A stretch of DNA of 64,000 nt from positions 281,784 through 345,783 of the forward strand of contig NZ_JAHUXH010000007.1 in the NCBI RefSeq assembly GCF_019219825.1, in the 5' to 3' direction. Shown one piece after another: positions 25,284-35,156 of the stretch (its first letter is position 1; each line of letters opens with the position of its first letter). The DNA is from Streptomyces sp. TRM70350 (lineage in GTDB: Bacteria > Actinomycetota > Actinomycetes > Streptomycetales > Streptomycetaceae). Below the pieces are notes generated by a model. That model saw only the letters and a program-made list of their open reading frames with translations. It was not told where the DNA came from and searched no databases. Made by a program: the position numbers and the translations under genes.

Positions 25284-26104
25284 GATCTGTGCTCCTCCAG
25301 TACGTCCCTGACGAACGCGAGCGAGTCCGACGGGGACAATGCCAGGTCCCGGAGCCGATCGTAGGACAGTCGGTGCCGCAGGACGCCGTCCGGTTCCTCG
25401 GTCAACTCACCCCGGGTGTTGCCCTCAACGTAGGCAACACCACCTCCGTCCTTCTGCCACAGCAGGGTCAGCGATCCATGCATGTGGTGATGGACCCCGG
25501 CGGCGAAGGGCAGCACCTGGAGCGTCACGTTCGGCCACATCGCCACGGCCTCGATGCGCAGCAGCTGGTCCTCCCAGGTCTTGGGTAGGGCAGCGGGGCG
25601 GCGGAACGCGTACTCGTCCATGATGATGCGGACGTTGGGCTCCGGCTTCTGCTGCAGCACGTATTGCCGTCCGATGCGAGCCGCCACCTGCTCCTCGCCC
25701 CAGTCGTCGTCCTCCAGTGTTGTCTGGGGGCCGGACAACGCCTCCCGGGCGAAGTCCTCGGTCTGCAGAAGTCCCGGCACACCCGGCGTGAACATCCACA
25801 TGATGCGCGCCGTCGCCTCCAGCTTCATGAACTCCTTGTACTGGTCCTTGAACGCATCCAGCCGCGCGATCCTCCAATGCCTGACCAGCAGATCCCCGGC
25901 CCCGTAGTACCCGTCCAAGTCCTCCATGACCGTCACCTTGGACAGCCGCTCACCCGACTCCAGGCGGCTCAGGTAGCTCTTGTCGTATCCCGTCTCCTCG
26001 GCCAGTTGCCCCAGCGACTTCCCGGCCTTCTCCCGGAGGAACTTCAACGTCCGCCCCAGTACGGCCCGCCCCGACTGCCGCTCCCCGTCAACCACTTCGG
26101 CCAC
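25280..26104 (-). CDS. XRE-family regulator with DUF5753 domain (WhiJ-like)
   Basis: 274 aa from GTG 26104, preceded by GGAGGGG. Helix-turn-helix at residues ~15-70 (LREKAGKSLGQLAEETGYDK, SYLSRLESGER), followed by the DUF5753 domain (ARIMWMFTPGVPGLLQTEDFA; NVTLQVLPFAAGVH). With the coupled DUF397 gene it forms a standard Streptomyces module; many copies exist per genome and some affect development. Target unknown. The ORF extends to 26188, but the SD supports 26104. The immunity-type genes follow on the same strand. Confidence 0.9.
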   Translation of the reverse strand: MAEVVDGERQSGRAVLGRTLKFLREKAGKSLGQLAEETGYDKSYLSRLESGERLSKVTVMEDLDGYYGAGDLLVRHWRIARLDAFKDQYKEFMKLEATARIMWMFTPGVPGLLQTEDFAREALSGPQTTLEDDDWGEEQVAARIGRQYVLQQKPEPNVRIIMDEYAFRRPAALPKTWEDQLLRIEAVAMWPNVTLQVLPFAAGVHHHMHGSLTLLWQKDGGGVAYVEGNTRGELTEEPDGVLRHRLSYDRLRDLALSPSDSLAFVRDVLEEHRS

Positions 26105-26237
26105 GTCACCCCTCCTCGTTGCCCAGGGCCCGCAGACAACCCTCGCCCCCTTCCGAAGCGTACGGGCAAGCAGTGACGATCGGGGCACGATCGGTAATCA
26201 CCGCTCGTCAAAGCCGCCGTGACCCAAAGGACTCCCC

Positions 26238-26525
26238 ATGCCCCACCCCCTCCGCCTCCTCCCCTGGACCACCCCCGAAGGCAAGCCCTGCTACCTCAGC
26301 CCCGACCGCGACCGCGGACTCCTCTCCCGGCTGGCCGATGACATCGAGGACGCTCAGATCAGCTCCGGTGAGCAGGTGTTGGCCGGCGCCAGGGCCGTCC
26401 TCTCCGACCAGAAGGCGGGCGAGCGCGCGGTGCGGTTCGCGCTCACGCGGGCCACCGAGTCCCTGGAGGACGTACTCCGGGTCGCGGTCAGCCGGGGTGC
26501 GCGCATCGAGGTGGGCGAACAGTGA
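26238..26525 (+). CDS. Small hypothetical protein divergent to the XRE module
   Basis: 95 aa. The N-terminus reads MPHPLRLLPWTTPEGKPCYL, then a helical charged region (SRLADDIEDAQ, GERAVRFALTRATESLEDVL). Proteins of this kind are commonly divergent from XRE/DUF397 pairs in Streptomyces and are probably targets of that regulator. No enzyme motif. A TGA stop at 26525 and ATG 26238 with AAAGGA upstream support it. Confidence 0.7.
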   Translation: MPHPLRLLPWTTPEGKPCYLSPDRDRGLLSRLADDIEDAQISSGEQVLAGARAVLSDQKAGERAVRFALTRATESLEDVLRVAVSRGARIEVGEQ

Positions 26526-26655
26526 CCCCCTCACGACATCCCGATCGAGTGATCCGAGGCCATCGCCCCTGGTCAGCCCTGTCGCCGTATCTACCGTGAT
26601 CGCGTTGCTTGTGCCCCGAGCACACCCAGCCCAGACTTGAGGAGGAGGTGCCGCC

Positions 26656-27303
26656 GTGACCGCTCTCGCACATGAGAGGCCCGAGACCATGTCCGAGGTT
26701 CAGGCAGAACCCATGAACGTACCCGACCTGGACGAGGTCCTGTGGCAGGCGTGGAAGGCCATGGAACTCCCCGAGGGCTACCGCGCTGAGATCATCGAGG
26801 GAGCCATCGAGGTGTCGCCCACCGGTCGCTTTTCGCATGCCCAGGTCGTCAACCGTCTGCGGGACGCGCTGGCGATCTTTCTGCAGGACAGTGAGTACGG
26901 CGCCTGGAACGACACGAATGTCATCCACGCGCGCAGGGCGTGGATTCCGGATGGGCTCGTAGCCCCCCGGGACGCTGAGCTGATCGAGGCGGAGGACGGC
27001 CTCGGTATCAAGGCTTCCGCGGTCCACGTCATCGTCGAAGTCGTCTCTCCGGGAGGGCGGAACCAGGAACGGGACCGGGTGAAGAAGCGTCGCGAGTACG
27101 CACGCGCCGCTGTCCCCGTCTACGTCATCATCGACGACTACGACAGTCACGGCACCGTCACCGTTCTCACCGAACCTGAGCCCGACAAGGCCGACTGGGT
27201 CGGAGTCCACCGCGTCCCCTACGGCACCGAGGTCACGATCTCCGAAGGCCCCGCCAAGGGATTCGTGATCGATGAGGCGATCACCGGGCCGAAGCGGAGT
27301 TAG
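26656..27303 (+). CDS. Uma2-family putative endonuclease
   Basis: 215 aa from GTG 26656 with GGAGGAGG upstream. DUF820/Uma2 PD-(D/E)XK fold: P98-D99 in WIPDGLVAP, E128 in VIVEVVSPG, then the KKRREYARAAVPVYVIID helix-strand. Uma2 genes are abundant in Streptomyces, and their biological role is unclear; nuclease activity is predicted from fold only. It runs toward the convergent 5'-nucleotidase gene, with a hairpin between. Confidence 0.85.
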   Translation: MTALAHERPETMSEVQAEPMNVPDLDEVLWQAWKAMELPEGYRAEIIEGAIEVSPTGRFSHAQVVNRLRDALAIFLQDSEYGAWNDTNVIHARRAWIPDGLVAPRDAELIEAEDGLGIKASAVHVIVEVVSPGGRNQERDRVKKRREYARAAVPVYVIIDDYDSHGTVTVLTEPEPDKADWVGVHRVPYGTEVTISEGPAKGFVIDEAITGPKRS

Positions 27304-27307
27304 CGAA

Positions 27308-27342
27308 AAGCGGAGCCCCGGATCCGCTCCGGAGCCCCGCTT
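27308..27342. terminator. Bidirectional hairpin between convergent genes
   Basis: AAGCGGAGCCCCGGA and TCCGGAGCCCCGCTT pair with two mismatches around a short loop. It sits 5 bp after the Uma2 stop and 20 bp after the 5'-nucleotidase stop on the other strand. It also contains a direct repeat of CGGAGCCCCG. Confidence 0.6.
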
Positions 27343-27363
27343 CGGGTCAGGCCAAAGCAACCG

Positions 27364-29169
27364 TCAGCGCACGACCGTGATCCGGTCCGCCTTCGGCGGC
27401 GCGATCGGGTTCGTGGCCGACGAGTTCGCCGTCAGGTACTTCTCCAGCGCCGCCAGGTCGTCCCCGCCGACGAGGTCGTTCGTGCCCTGACCCAGCGTCG
27501 GGAAGCCGTCGCCGCCGCCCGCGAGGAAGCTGTTGGTCACGACGCGGTACACCGCCGACGGGTCGATCGGCGCGCCGTTCAGCCTCACCGAGTCCGCGAG
27601 CACCCGGTCCGCGCCCGTCTTCGTCAGGTCCAGGGTGTACGTCAGTCCGGCGGACGGCTGAAGCACCTTCGGCGCGGCCGCGTTGGCGCCGCTCACCTGC
27701 TCCTTGAGGACCTGGATCAGCTGGGCCCCGGTGAAGTCCTGCAGGTTGACCGTGTTGGCGAACGGCTGGACCGTGAAGCCCTCCGCGTACGTCACCACAC
27801 CGTCGCCCTCACCGGCCTTGGCCGCGTAGGTGAGCGGAGCCCGGATGCCGCCCGGGTTCATCAGCGCCAGATCCGTCTCCGGGTCCAGTTCCTTGCCGTA
27901 CGCGAGCTGCGCGTCGGCGATCAGGTCACCGAGGGGGGACTCCGTGCCGGTGTTGGTGATGTCGGCGGAGATGTGGCCGATGGCGCGGTTGCCGATGGGG
28001 GCGGCGAGGGTGTTCCACTTGCTGATCAGCTCGGTCATGTCCGGCGCCTTGGGGACGTCCCGGGTGACCACGTGGTTCGCCGACTTCACGGCCGTACGGG
28101 CGATGTCACCCGTCCACCGGTCGTACGTCAGGGTGGTGTCGGTGTAGAGGCGGCCGAAGGAGGCCGCGGAGGTGACCATACGGGGCTTGCCCGACGGGTC
28201 GTTGACGGTGCACACGTACGCCGCGTGGGTGTGGCCGGTGACCAGCGCGTCGACCTGCGGGGTGACGTTCTTGGCGATGTCGACGATCGGGCCGGAGATG
28301 CCGTCGCCCGCGCCCGGCGAGTCACAGTCGTAGTTGTACGCCGAGGAGGCCGGGAAGCCGCCCTCGTGGACCAGGGCGACGATCGACTTCACGCCCTGCC
28401 GCTGGAGGACCTTGGCGTACTTGTTGATCGTCTCGACCTCGTCCTTGAACACCAGGCCCTTCACGCCCTCGGCGGAGACGATGTCGGGGGTGCCCTCCAG
28501 GGTCACGCCGATGAAGCCGACCTTGACGCCGTGCTTCTTCCACACCCAGTAGGGCTTGAGGATGGGCCTCTTGGTCTTCTCGTCGAGGACGTTGGCGGCG
28601 AGGTAGGGGAAGTCGGCGCCCTTGAACTTCTTGTCGGTGTAGCAGCCGTCGGTGGGGTGGCAGCCGCCGTACTGAAGCCGGGCCAGTTCCCTGGCGCCCT
28701 CGTCGAACTCGTGGTTGCCGACCGCCGTGACATCGAGGTCGAGCTTGTTCAGCGCCTCGATGGTGGGCTCGTCGTGGAACAGGCCCGAGATCAGCGGGGA
28801 GGCGCCGACCATGTCGCCGCCGGCCGCGGTGATCGAGTACTTGTTGCCCTTGCGCGCCTCACGCAGGTGCGTGGCCAGGTACTCGACGCCGCCCGCGTCG
28901 ATCGTCTCGGACGTGCCGTCCTCGTGCACGTGCGTGACCCGGCCGGAGGAACCGGTCGGGGGCTCCAGGTTGCCGTGCAGGTCGTTGAAGGACAGCAACT
29001 GCACGTCCTGGTAGCGGCTCGGCCGGTGGCCACCGCGGTGGTCGTCGGCGCTCGCGGTCGACGGCAGCGCGGCCGCCAGCGCGCCGACGGTGGTGAGTCC
29101 GGCGGCTGCGGCGAGCAGCCGGGTGGTACGGCGTCTGCGGTGCGGGTGCGGCTGCGAAGTGGCCGGCAT
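27364..29169 (-). CDS. Secreted 5'-nucleotidase / 2',3'-cyclic phosphodiesterase
   Basis: 601 aa. Tat-like or Sec signal (RRRRTTRLLAAAAGLTTVG, cleaved near 40). Metallophosphatase domain with LSFNDLHGNLE, GNHEFDEG and GHTHAAY metal motifs, and the C-terminal 5'-nucleotidase domain with NPGGIRAPL and GGDGFPT substrate motifs. It releases phosphate from extracellular nucleotides, so it fits the phosphate-rich region further along. A pair of conserved Cys (GCHPTDGCY) may form a disulfide. No clear PHO box was found upstream. Divergent from mshD. Confidence 0.92.
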   Translation of the reverse strand: MPATSQPHPHRRRRTTRLLAAAAGLTTVGALAAALPSTASADDHRGGHRPSRYQDVQLLSFNDLHGNLEPPTGSSGRVTHVHEDGTSETIDAGGVEYLATHLREARKGNKYSITAAGGDMVGASPLISGLFHDEPTIEALNKLDLDVTAVGNHEFDEGARELARLQYGGCHPTDGCYTDKKFKGADFPYLAANVLDEKTKRPILKPYWVWKKHGVKVGFIGVTLEGTPDIVSAEGVKGLVFKDEVETINKYAKVLQRQGVKSIVALVHEGGFPASSAYNYDCDSPGAGDGISGPIVDIAKNVTPQVDALVTGHTHAAYVCTVNDPSGKPRMVTSAASFGRLYTDTTLTYDRWTGDIARTAVKSANHVVTRDVPKAPDMTELISKWNTLAAPIGNRAIGHISADITNTGTESPLGDLIADAQLAYGKELDPETDLALMNPGGIRAPLTYAAKAGEGDGVVTYAEGFTVQPFANTVNLQDFTGAQLIQVLKEQVSGANAAAPKVLQPSAGLTYTLDLTKTGADRVLADSVRLNGAPIDPSAVYRVVTNSFLAGGGDGFPTLGQGTNDLVGGDDLAALEKYLTANSSATNPIAPPKADRITVVR

Positions 29170-29358
29170 GTGCCCCCCTGGTGGGTCAGCTGAGGTTCAT
29201 GGGACGTGGCTCTGTCCGGCCGCAGCCTAAGGTCAACGCGCGTAGCGCGACAGGGGGTTCCTGGTTACATCCTGGTATCCGCACGGGCTTTCGCACCGGT
29301 TTCCCCCCGCGCTCCCCGTACCGCCACTTTGCCGCCCCCGCCCCGTACCCTCATAGGC

Positions 29359-30291
29359 ATGACCAGCGACGACAGCGCACGGCCCGGCGGCCCCCTCTCC
29401 CGCTCCATCGAGACCTGCGCCGCGCTCACCCCGGAGCAGACCGAGGCCGTCCTCGACCTGCTCGCGACGGCCGCGCGGGGCGACGGCCAGCAGGCGGTGT
29501 CCGAGCAGGGCCGGCTCCAGATCCGCGGCGGCGCCCGTGAGGGCGTGGCCCATCTGCTGCTCACCGTCGCCGACCAACTCGTCGGCTACGCCCAGCTGGA
29601 GGACACCGACCCGGTGGAGGCGCCGGCCGCCGAACTGGTCGTCCACCCCGCGCACCGCGGCCACGGACACGGCCGCGCCCTCGGCTCCGCCCTGCTCGCC
29701 GCGTCCGGCAAGCGGCTGCGGGTGTGGGCCCACGGCGGCCACGCCGCCGCCCGGCACCTGGCCCAGGTGCTCGGCCTCACCCTGTTCCGCGAACTGCGCC
29801 AGATGCGGCGCCCGTTGGCCGGACTGGACCTGCCGGAACCGGCACTTCCGGAGGGCGTGACCGTGCGCACCTTCGTGCCGGGGCAGGACGACGCGGCCTG
29901 GCTCGCCGTCAACGCCGCCGCCTTCGCCCACCATCCCGAGCAGGGCTCGCTCACCCAGCGGGACCTCGACGACCGCAAGGCCGAGCCGTGGTTCGACCCG
30001 GAGGGCTTCTTCCTCGCCTTCCGCGGCGACGAACTCGTCGGCTTCCACTGGACGAAGGTGCACGCCGAGGAGCAGCTCGGCGAGGTGTACGTGCTCGGGG
30101 TCGCGCCGGGCGCGCAGGGGACCGGGCTCGGCAAGGCGCTCACCTCGATCGGCCTGCGGCATCTGGCGGCGCAGGCGCTGCCGACGGCGATGCTGTACGT
30201 CGACGCCGACAACAAGGCGGCGGTGAGCGTGTACGAGCGGATGGGCTTCACGACGTACGAGACGGATCTGATGTACCGCACCGAGACGTGA
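29359..30291 (+). CDS. mshD: Mycothiol synthase MshD
   Basis: 310 aa, two GNAT domains. It acetylates Cys-GlcN-Ins with acetyl-CoA, the last step of mycothiol synthesis. The first domain carries ELVVHPAHRGHGHGRAL, the second EVYVLGVAPGAQGTGLGKAL (acetyl-CoA loops) and MLYVDADNKAAVSVYERMGF, typical for MshD. ATG 29359 fits homology; the longer frame to 29206 is not supported. Divergent from the nucleotidase gene. Confidence 0.95.
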   Translation: MTSDDSARPGGPLSRSIETCAALTPEQTEAVLDLLATAARGDGQQAVSEQGRLQIRGGAREGVAHLLLTVADQLVGYAQLEDTDPVEAPAAELVVHPAHRGHGHGRALGSALLAASGKRLRVWAHGGHAAARHLAQVLGLTLFRELRQMRRPLAGLDLPEPALPEGVTVRTFVPGQDDAAWLAVNAAAFAHHPEQGSLTQRDLDDRKAEPWFDPEGFFLAFRGDELVGFHWTKVHAEEQLGEVYVLGVAPGAQGTGLGKALTSIGLRHLAAQALPTAMLYVDADNKAAVSVYERMGFTTYETDLMYRTET

Positions 30292-30354
30292 GACATATCC
30301 GCACATGAAAGGGCGATGAGGGCGGCCGTCTTGACGCCGCCCCCCTCCTTGCAC

Positions 30355-30386
30355 CACCCTTTCACTACTCAATTAGTGAAAGGGTG
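30355..30386. promoter_or_regulatory. 13-6-13 perfect palindrome, operator of the GntR/ABC operon
   Basis: CACCCTTTCACTA, a 6-bp spacer (CTCAAT), then TAGTGAAAGGGTG. The arms are exact reverse complements. It ends 8 bp before the GTG of the GntR regulator. YtrA-type regulators bind such sites and repress their own ABC transporter operon, so this is almost certainly the autoregulatory operator. Confidence 0.8.
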
Positions 30387-30394
30387 GTGTCCGA

Positions 30395-30817
30395 GTGGTC
30401 GAGTACCGCATCGACCGGCGCAGCGGCGTCGCCACCTACGTCCAGATCGTCCAGCAGACCAAGCAGGCCCTGCGGCTGGGCCTGCTGCAGCCCGGCGACA
30501 AGCTGCCCACGGCCCGTGAGGTCGTCGAGGCCACCGCCATCAATCCGAACACCGTCCTCAAGGCCTACCGCGAGCTGGAACGCGAGGGCCTGGTCGAGGC
30601 GCGGCGCGGCCTCGGCACGTTCGTCCGGCGGTCGCTGGGCGCCGCCCCGGCCGACTCCCCGCTGCGGGCGGAGCTGGTGGCGTGGGCGGTGCGGGCGCGC
30701 GGGGCGGGGCTGGAGCGGGAGGACGTGGCCGCGCTCTTCGCCGCCGTACTCGATGAGCAGTTCGCGCTCGATGAGCAGTTCACGCAGCACCAGGGACACA
30801 AGGGGGACCAGGCATGA
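30395..30817 (+). CDS. YtrA-type GntR regulator
   Basis: 140 aa, a GntR wHTH (YVQIVQQTKQALRLGLLQPG, KLPTAREVVEATAINPNTV) with only a short C-terminal helix region, the YtrA subfamily layout. GTG 30395. The stop overlaps the ATPase start (ATGA). Such regulators repress ABC transporter operons and release on cell-envelope or antibiotic stress. An exact palindrome lies just upstream. The repeated DEQFALDEQF near the C-terminus comes from a short duplication in the DNA. Confidence 0.9.
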   Translation: MVEYRIDRRSGVATYVQIVQQTKQALRLGLLQPGDKLPTAREVVEATAINPNTVLKAYRELEREGLVEARRGLGTFVRRSLGAAPADSPLRAELVAWAVRARGAGLEREDVAALFAAVLDEQFALDEQFTQHQGHKGDQA

Positions 30818-31701
30818 CCGACACCGCCATCGAGGCGGCCGCGCTGGGCAAGAGGTTCCGACGGCGGGGACGGCGGGCGCTGGACTCCTGCACCTTCCGC
30901 CTCCCCACCGGCGCCGTCTGCGCCGTCGTCGGCCCCAACGGCGCCGGCAAGTCGACCCTCCTCGCCCTGGCCACCGGGCTGATCGCCCCCACCGAGGGCA
31001 CCCTCACCGTCCTCGGCGGCACCCCCTCGCAGGCCCGCGAGCGCCTGGCGTACGTCGCCCAGGACAAGCCCCTGCACCCGCAGCTCACCGTCGGCGAGAC
31101 CCTGCGCCTGGGCCGCGAGCTCAACCCCCGGGTCTGGGACGCGGCCGTCGCCGAGCGGGTCGTCGCGGGCGGCGAGCTGGACCCGGACGCCAGGATCCGC
31201 GCCCTGTCCGGCGGCCAGCGCAGCCGGGTCGCGCTCGCCCTCGCGCTGGGCAAGCGGCCCGAACTGCTGCTGCTCGACGAACCGATGGCCGACCTCGACC
31301 CGCTCGCCCGGCACCAGCTGATGGGCACGCTGCTGGCCGACGCCGCCGAGCGCGGCACCACGGTCGTGATGTCCTCGCACGTCGTCGCCGAGCTGGAGGG
31401 CTCCTGCGACCACCTGCTCCTGCTCGGCGGGGGCCGGGTCCGCCTGTCCGGCCCGCTGGACGACCTGCTCGCCGCGCACACCCTCGTCACCGGCCCGGCG
31501 ACCGGCGACCTCGGCCCGCACACCGTCGTCGAGTCCCGCACGACCGGCCGCCAGCTCACCGCCCTGGTCCGGCCGCGGGGCCCGGTCGGCGGCGACTGGG
31601 AGACGGCCGAGCCGTCCCTGGAGGAGCTGGTGCTGTCCCATCTGCGTTCCCCCGAGGCGCCGGAGCTCCGCCTCGACGCCCCCGAGGAGGCCGCCGCATG
31701 A
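30814..31701 (+). CDS. ABC transporter ATP-binding protein
   Basis: 295 aa. Walker A GPNGAGKST (about 43-51), signature LSGGQRSR, Walker B LLLLDEPMADLD, and a switch His in MSSHVVAE. A ~70-residue C-terminal extension follows, as in drug/peptide exporter ATPases. The start and stop overlap both neighbours (ATGA), giving a three-gene operon with the YtrA regulator and the permease. Likely an exporter of an envelope-active compound; substrate unknown. Confidence 0.93.
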   Translation: MTDTAIEAAALGKRFRRRGRRALDSCTFRLPTGAVCAVVGPNGAGKSTLLALATGLIAPTEGTLTVLGGTPSQARERLAYVAQDKPLHPQLTVGETLRLGRELNPRVWDAAVAERVVAGGELDPDARIRALSGGQRSRVALALALGKRPELLLLDEPMADLDPLARHQLMGTLLADAAERGTTVVMSSHVVAELEGSCDHLLLLGGGRVRLSGPLDDLLAAHTLVTGPATGDLGPHTVVESRTTGRQLTALVRPRGPVGGDWETAEPSLEELVLSHLRSPEAPELRLDAPEEAAA

Positions 31702-32660
31702 CCGCCGTGACCGTCCCCGCGCGCAGTGGCCGCCTGCACGGCCTGACCTGGGCGATGTTCTGCCTGCACCGCTCGGCGCTGTGGTTCTGGGTGATGCTGG
31801 TGGCCGTCGCCGCGGGCGCCCTGCTGTGGGCGTACGGGCCCGGCGTGGCCGCGGCCGAGGAGGCGTACCGGAAGCTGGACTGCGGCCTCGGGCAGTGCGA
31901 CACGAGCGTCTCCGCCTTCCAGCGCTACGAACTCGCCGCCACCGTCGGCAGCGGCCTGCTCACCGTGGCGCCGGTCCTCATCGCCGCCTGGGCGGGCGGC
32001 TCACTGATCGGCCGCGAGCTGGAGCAGGGCACCGCCCGGCTGGCCTGGACCCAGTCCGTGACACCGGTCCGCTGGCTGGCGGCGAAGCTCGCCGTCCCCG
32101 CCGCCCTGATCACCGCGGGCACCCTGCTCCTGACCCTGCTGCACCGGCTGCTGTGGTCGGCGGACGGGACCCTGCGCGCGGCGACCGGCACACGCGACTG
32201 GTACGGCAGCGTCACCTTCACCGCCAACGGCACCCTCGCCACCGCCTACGCCCTGCTCGCGCTGGCCGTCGGCGCGCTCGCCGGTCTGCTCACGCGCCGC
32301 ACCACGGCGGGACTCGGCGTCGGCGTGCTGGGCCTGCTGACCCTGACGGTGGCCGTGTCCGAGCTGCGCCCGCGGCTGTGGCCGACCGAGACGGTGACCG
32401 GCACCACCGGCTACCCCGCGATCGGCGGAGCACTCGTCGACGAGGGCGCCCTCACCGCCACCGGCGCCCGCGTCCGGGACCCGCTGTGCATCGACGACGC
32501 AAAGTGCCTCGCCGACCACGACATCGTCGGCTTCTACCGCGACCACCACCCCACGTCCCACTTCTGGCCACTGCAGCTGGTGGAGACCGGCATCGTCCTC
32601 GCCGTGACCGCCCTCGCGGTCCTGGCCGCCTTCCAGCTGCTGCGCCGCCGCACCAGGTGA
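31698..32660 (+). CDS. ABC transporter permease
   Basis: 320 aa, six predicted transmembrane helices (about 24-44, 80-102, 130-150, 175-198, 205-225, 293-314) with two extracytoplasmic loops; the larger loop carries Cys (DPLCIDDAKCLADHD). ABC-2-like permease of the YtrA operon. ATG 31698 overlaps the ATPase stop. It works with the preceding ATPase. Confidence 0.88.
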   Translation: MTAVTVPARSGRLHGLTWAMFCLHRSALWFWVMLVAVAAGALLWAYGPGVAAAEEAYRKLDCGLGQCDTSVSAFQRYELAATVGSGLLTVAPVLIAAWAGGSLIGRELEQGTARLAWTQSVTPVRWLAAKLAVPAALITAGTLLLTLLHRLLWSADGTLRAATGTRDWYGSVTFTANGTLATAYALLALAVGALAGLLTRRTTAGLGVGVLGLLTLTVAVSELRPRLWPTETVTGTTGYPAIGGALVDEGALTATGARVRDPLCIDDAKCLADHDIVGFYRDHHPTSHFWPLQLVETGIVLAVTALAVLAAFQLLRRRTR

Positions 32661-32924
32661 GCGGCGGGCGGGCGGGCGGCGCACTCTGAGGGTGCGAGTA
32701 CGCCGTCCCCGTCGGCGATGACGCCGGGGAGCCGCCCCCCGCTATCCCGCACGTCATGTCGCCGTAACCATTGATTCAGCCAGGCTTGCGACGCTCGGCC
32801 AATGACGCCCGCTGTGCCAGAGCCTTCGCCGCCCCCCGGGGGCCTCGCGGGGAACGGGGCCGCGACGATCCCGCCCGCTCGGTCCGACGCGCCCGTTTCG
32901 CCCCAGGCGCGGAACAATGGGGCC

Positions 32925-35156
32925 ATGAGCCAGCAGAACGCCCCGGCAGAGGTCCAGCACGTACAGCCCTCCGTGGGCTCCATCGCCGCGCACCGCCCCC
33001 ACACGGTCTCGGCCACGGTCTCCGACCTGGAACCCGACATCGATGCCGACCTCGACGCGTACGAGGACGCGCAGGTCGACGGCGTCCAGCTGCCGCAGGG
33101 CCGGTTCCTCGACCGGGAGCGCAGCTGGCTGGCGTTCAACGAGCGGGTCCTGGAGCTCGCCGAGGACCCGAACACGCCCCTGCTGGAGCGCGCCAACTTC
33201 CTCGCGATCTTCGCCAGCAACCTGGACGAGTTCTTCATGGTCCGGGTGGCGGGCCTGAAGCGCCGTATCGCCACCGGCGTGGCCACCCGCTCCGCCTCCG
33301 GACTGCAGCCGATGCAGGTGCTGGAGATGATCTGGGCCCGCTCGCGCGAGCTGATGGCCCGGCACGCCGCCTGCTACCACGAGGACGTCGCCCCCGCGCT
33401 GGCCGAGGAGGGCATCCACCTGGTCCGCTGGAGCGAGCTGACCGAGAAGGAACAGGCCCGCCTGTTCACGCTCTTCCGGCACCAGATCTTCCCGGTGCTG
33501 ACCCCGCTGGCCGTGGACCCCGCGCACCCGTTCCCCTACATCTCCGGCCTGTCCCTGAACCTGGCCGTCGTGGTCCGCAACCCGGTCAGCGGCCACAAGC
33601 ACTTCGCCCGCGTCAAGGTGCCCCCGCTGCTCTCCCGCTTCCTGGAGGCCGCCCCCGGCCGGTACGTCCCGCTGGAGGACGTCATCGCCGCGCACCTGGA
33701 AGAGCTCTTCCCGGGCATGGAGGTGCTGGAGCACCACGCCTTCCGGCTGACCAGGAACGAGGACCTGGAGGTCGAGGAGGACGACGCCGAGAACCTGCTC
33801 CAGGCGCTGGAGAAGGAGCTCATGCGGCGCCGGTTCGGCCCGCCGGTCCGCCTGGAGGTCGAGGAGTCCATCGACCGCGAGGTGCTGGACCTGCTGGTGC
33901 GCGAGCTGAAGATCAGCGAGGCCGAGGTCTATCCGCTGCCCGGCCCGCTCGACCTCACCGGCCTGTTCCGCATCCACAGCCTGGACCGGCCCGAGCTGAA
34001 GTACCCGAAGTTCATCGCCGGCACCCACCGCGACCTGGCCGAGGTCGAGTCCGCGTCCGCGCCCGACATCTTCGCCGCGCTGCGCGCCAGGGACGTCCTG
34101 CTGCACCACCCGTACGACTCCTTCTCCACCTCCGTGCAGGCGTTCCTGGAGCAGGCGGCGTCCGACCCGGACGTCCTCGCCATCAAGCAGACCCTGTACC
34201 GGACCTCCGGCGACTCGCCCATCGTGGACGCGCTGATAGACGCCGCCGAGTCCGGCAAGCAGGTCCTCGTCCTGGTCGAGATCAAGGCCCGCTTCGACGA
34301 GCACGCCAACATCAAGTGGGCGCGCAAGCTGGAGGAGGCCGGCTGCCACGTGGTCTACGGCCTGGTCGGCCTGAAGACCCACTCCAAGCTGTCGCTGGTG
34401 GTCCGCCAGGAGGGCGACACGCTCCGGCGCTACAGCCACGTCGGCACCGGCAACTACCACCCGAAGACGGCCCGCCTCTACGAGGACCTCGGCCTGCTCA
34501 CCGCCGACCCGCAGGTCGGCGCGGACCTGTCCGACCTGTTCAACCGGCTGTCCGGCTACTCCCGACGGGAGACCTACCGCCGGCTGCTGGTCGCCCCCAA
34601 GTCCCTGCGCGACGGCCTGATAGCGCGGATCGACAAGGAGGCCCAGCACCACCGTGCCGGACGTCCCGCCTACGTCCGCATCAAGGTCAACTCGATGGTC
34701 GACGAGGCGATCGTCGACGCCCTGTACCGCGCGTCCATGGCGGGCGTGCCGGTCGACATCTGGGTGCGCGGCATCTGCGCGATCCGGCCGGGTGTGACGG
34801 GCCTGTCGGAGAACGTCCGGGTCCGCTCGGTGCTCGGCCGCTTCCTCGAACACTCCCGGATCTTCGCCTTCGGCAACGGCGGCGAACCCGAGGTGTGGAT
34901 CGGCAGCGCCGACATGATGCACCGCAACCTCGACCGCCGTATCGAGGCCCTGGTCCGCGTCGTCGACCCGGCGCACCGCGCCGCGCTCAACCGGCTCCTG
35001 GAGACCGGCATGGCCGACTCCACCGCCTCCTGGCACCTGGGCCCGGAAGGCGAGTGGACCCGGCACGCGGTGGACGCGGACGGCCAACCCCTGCGCAACA
35101 TCCAGGAGATGCTCATAGACGCCCGGAGGCGCCGGCGTGGCACAGCAACACCTTGA
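32925..35156 (+). CDS. ppk: Polyphosphate kinase Ppk1
   Basis: 743 aa from ATG 32925. N-terminal domain with [19 protein letters not shown], central phospholipase-D-like domains with the autophosphorylated His in [10 protein letters not shown], and a second His-containing motif in [16 protein letters not shown]. It makes and uses polyphosphate with ATP/ADP. In S. lividans ppk is PhoP-regulated and affects antibiotic production. An upstream ATG (32802) adds 41 low-complexity residues and is less likely. It starts a cluster with the CHAD and Nudix genes. Confidence 0.95.
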   Translation: MSQQNAPAEVQHVQPSVGSIAAHRPHTVSATVSDLEPDIDADLDAYEDAQVDGVQLPQGRFLDRERSWLAFNERVLELAEDPNTPLLERANFLAIFASNLDEFFMVRVAGLKRRIATGVATRSASGLQPMQVLEMIWARSRELMARHAACYHEDVAPALAEEGIHLVRWSELTEKEQARLFTLFRHQIFPVLTPLAVDPAHPFPYISGLSLNLAVVVRNPVSGHKHFARVKVPPLLSRFLEAAPGRYVPLEDVIAAHLEELFPGMEVLEHHAFRLTRNEDLEVEEDDAENLLQALEKELMRRRFGPPVRLEVEESIDREVLDLLVRELKISEAEVYPLPGPLDLTGLFRIHSLDRPELKYPKFIAGTHRDLAEVESASAPDIFAALRARDVLLHHPYDSFSTSVQAFLEQAASDPDVLAIKQTLYRTSGDSPIVDALIDAAESGKQVLVLVEIKARFDEHANIKWARKLEEAGCHVVYGLVGLKTHSKLSLVVRQEGDTLRRYSHVGTGNYHPKTARLYEDLGLLTADPQVGADLSDLFNRLSGYSRRETYRRLLVAPKSLRDGLIARIDKEAQHHRAGRPAYVRIKVNSMVDEAIVDALYRASMAGVPVDIWVRGICAIRPGVTGLSENVRVRSVLGRFLEHSRIFAFGNGGEPEVWIGSADMMHRNLDRRIEALVRVVDPAHRAALNRLLETGMADSTASWHLGPEGEWTRHAVDADGQPLRNIQEMLIDARRRRRGTATP

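Noticed and set aside
30384..32660. 758-aa ORF covering the GntR/ABC operon
   Set aside because: It is the permease frame extended upstream through the regulator and ATPase genes; overlaps and motifs support three separate genes.
32740..32800. PHO box upstream of ppk
   Set aside because: The bases GTCATGTCGCC and ATTCAGCCAGG give only loose matches without an 11-bp repeat; not strong enough to list.
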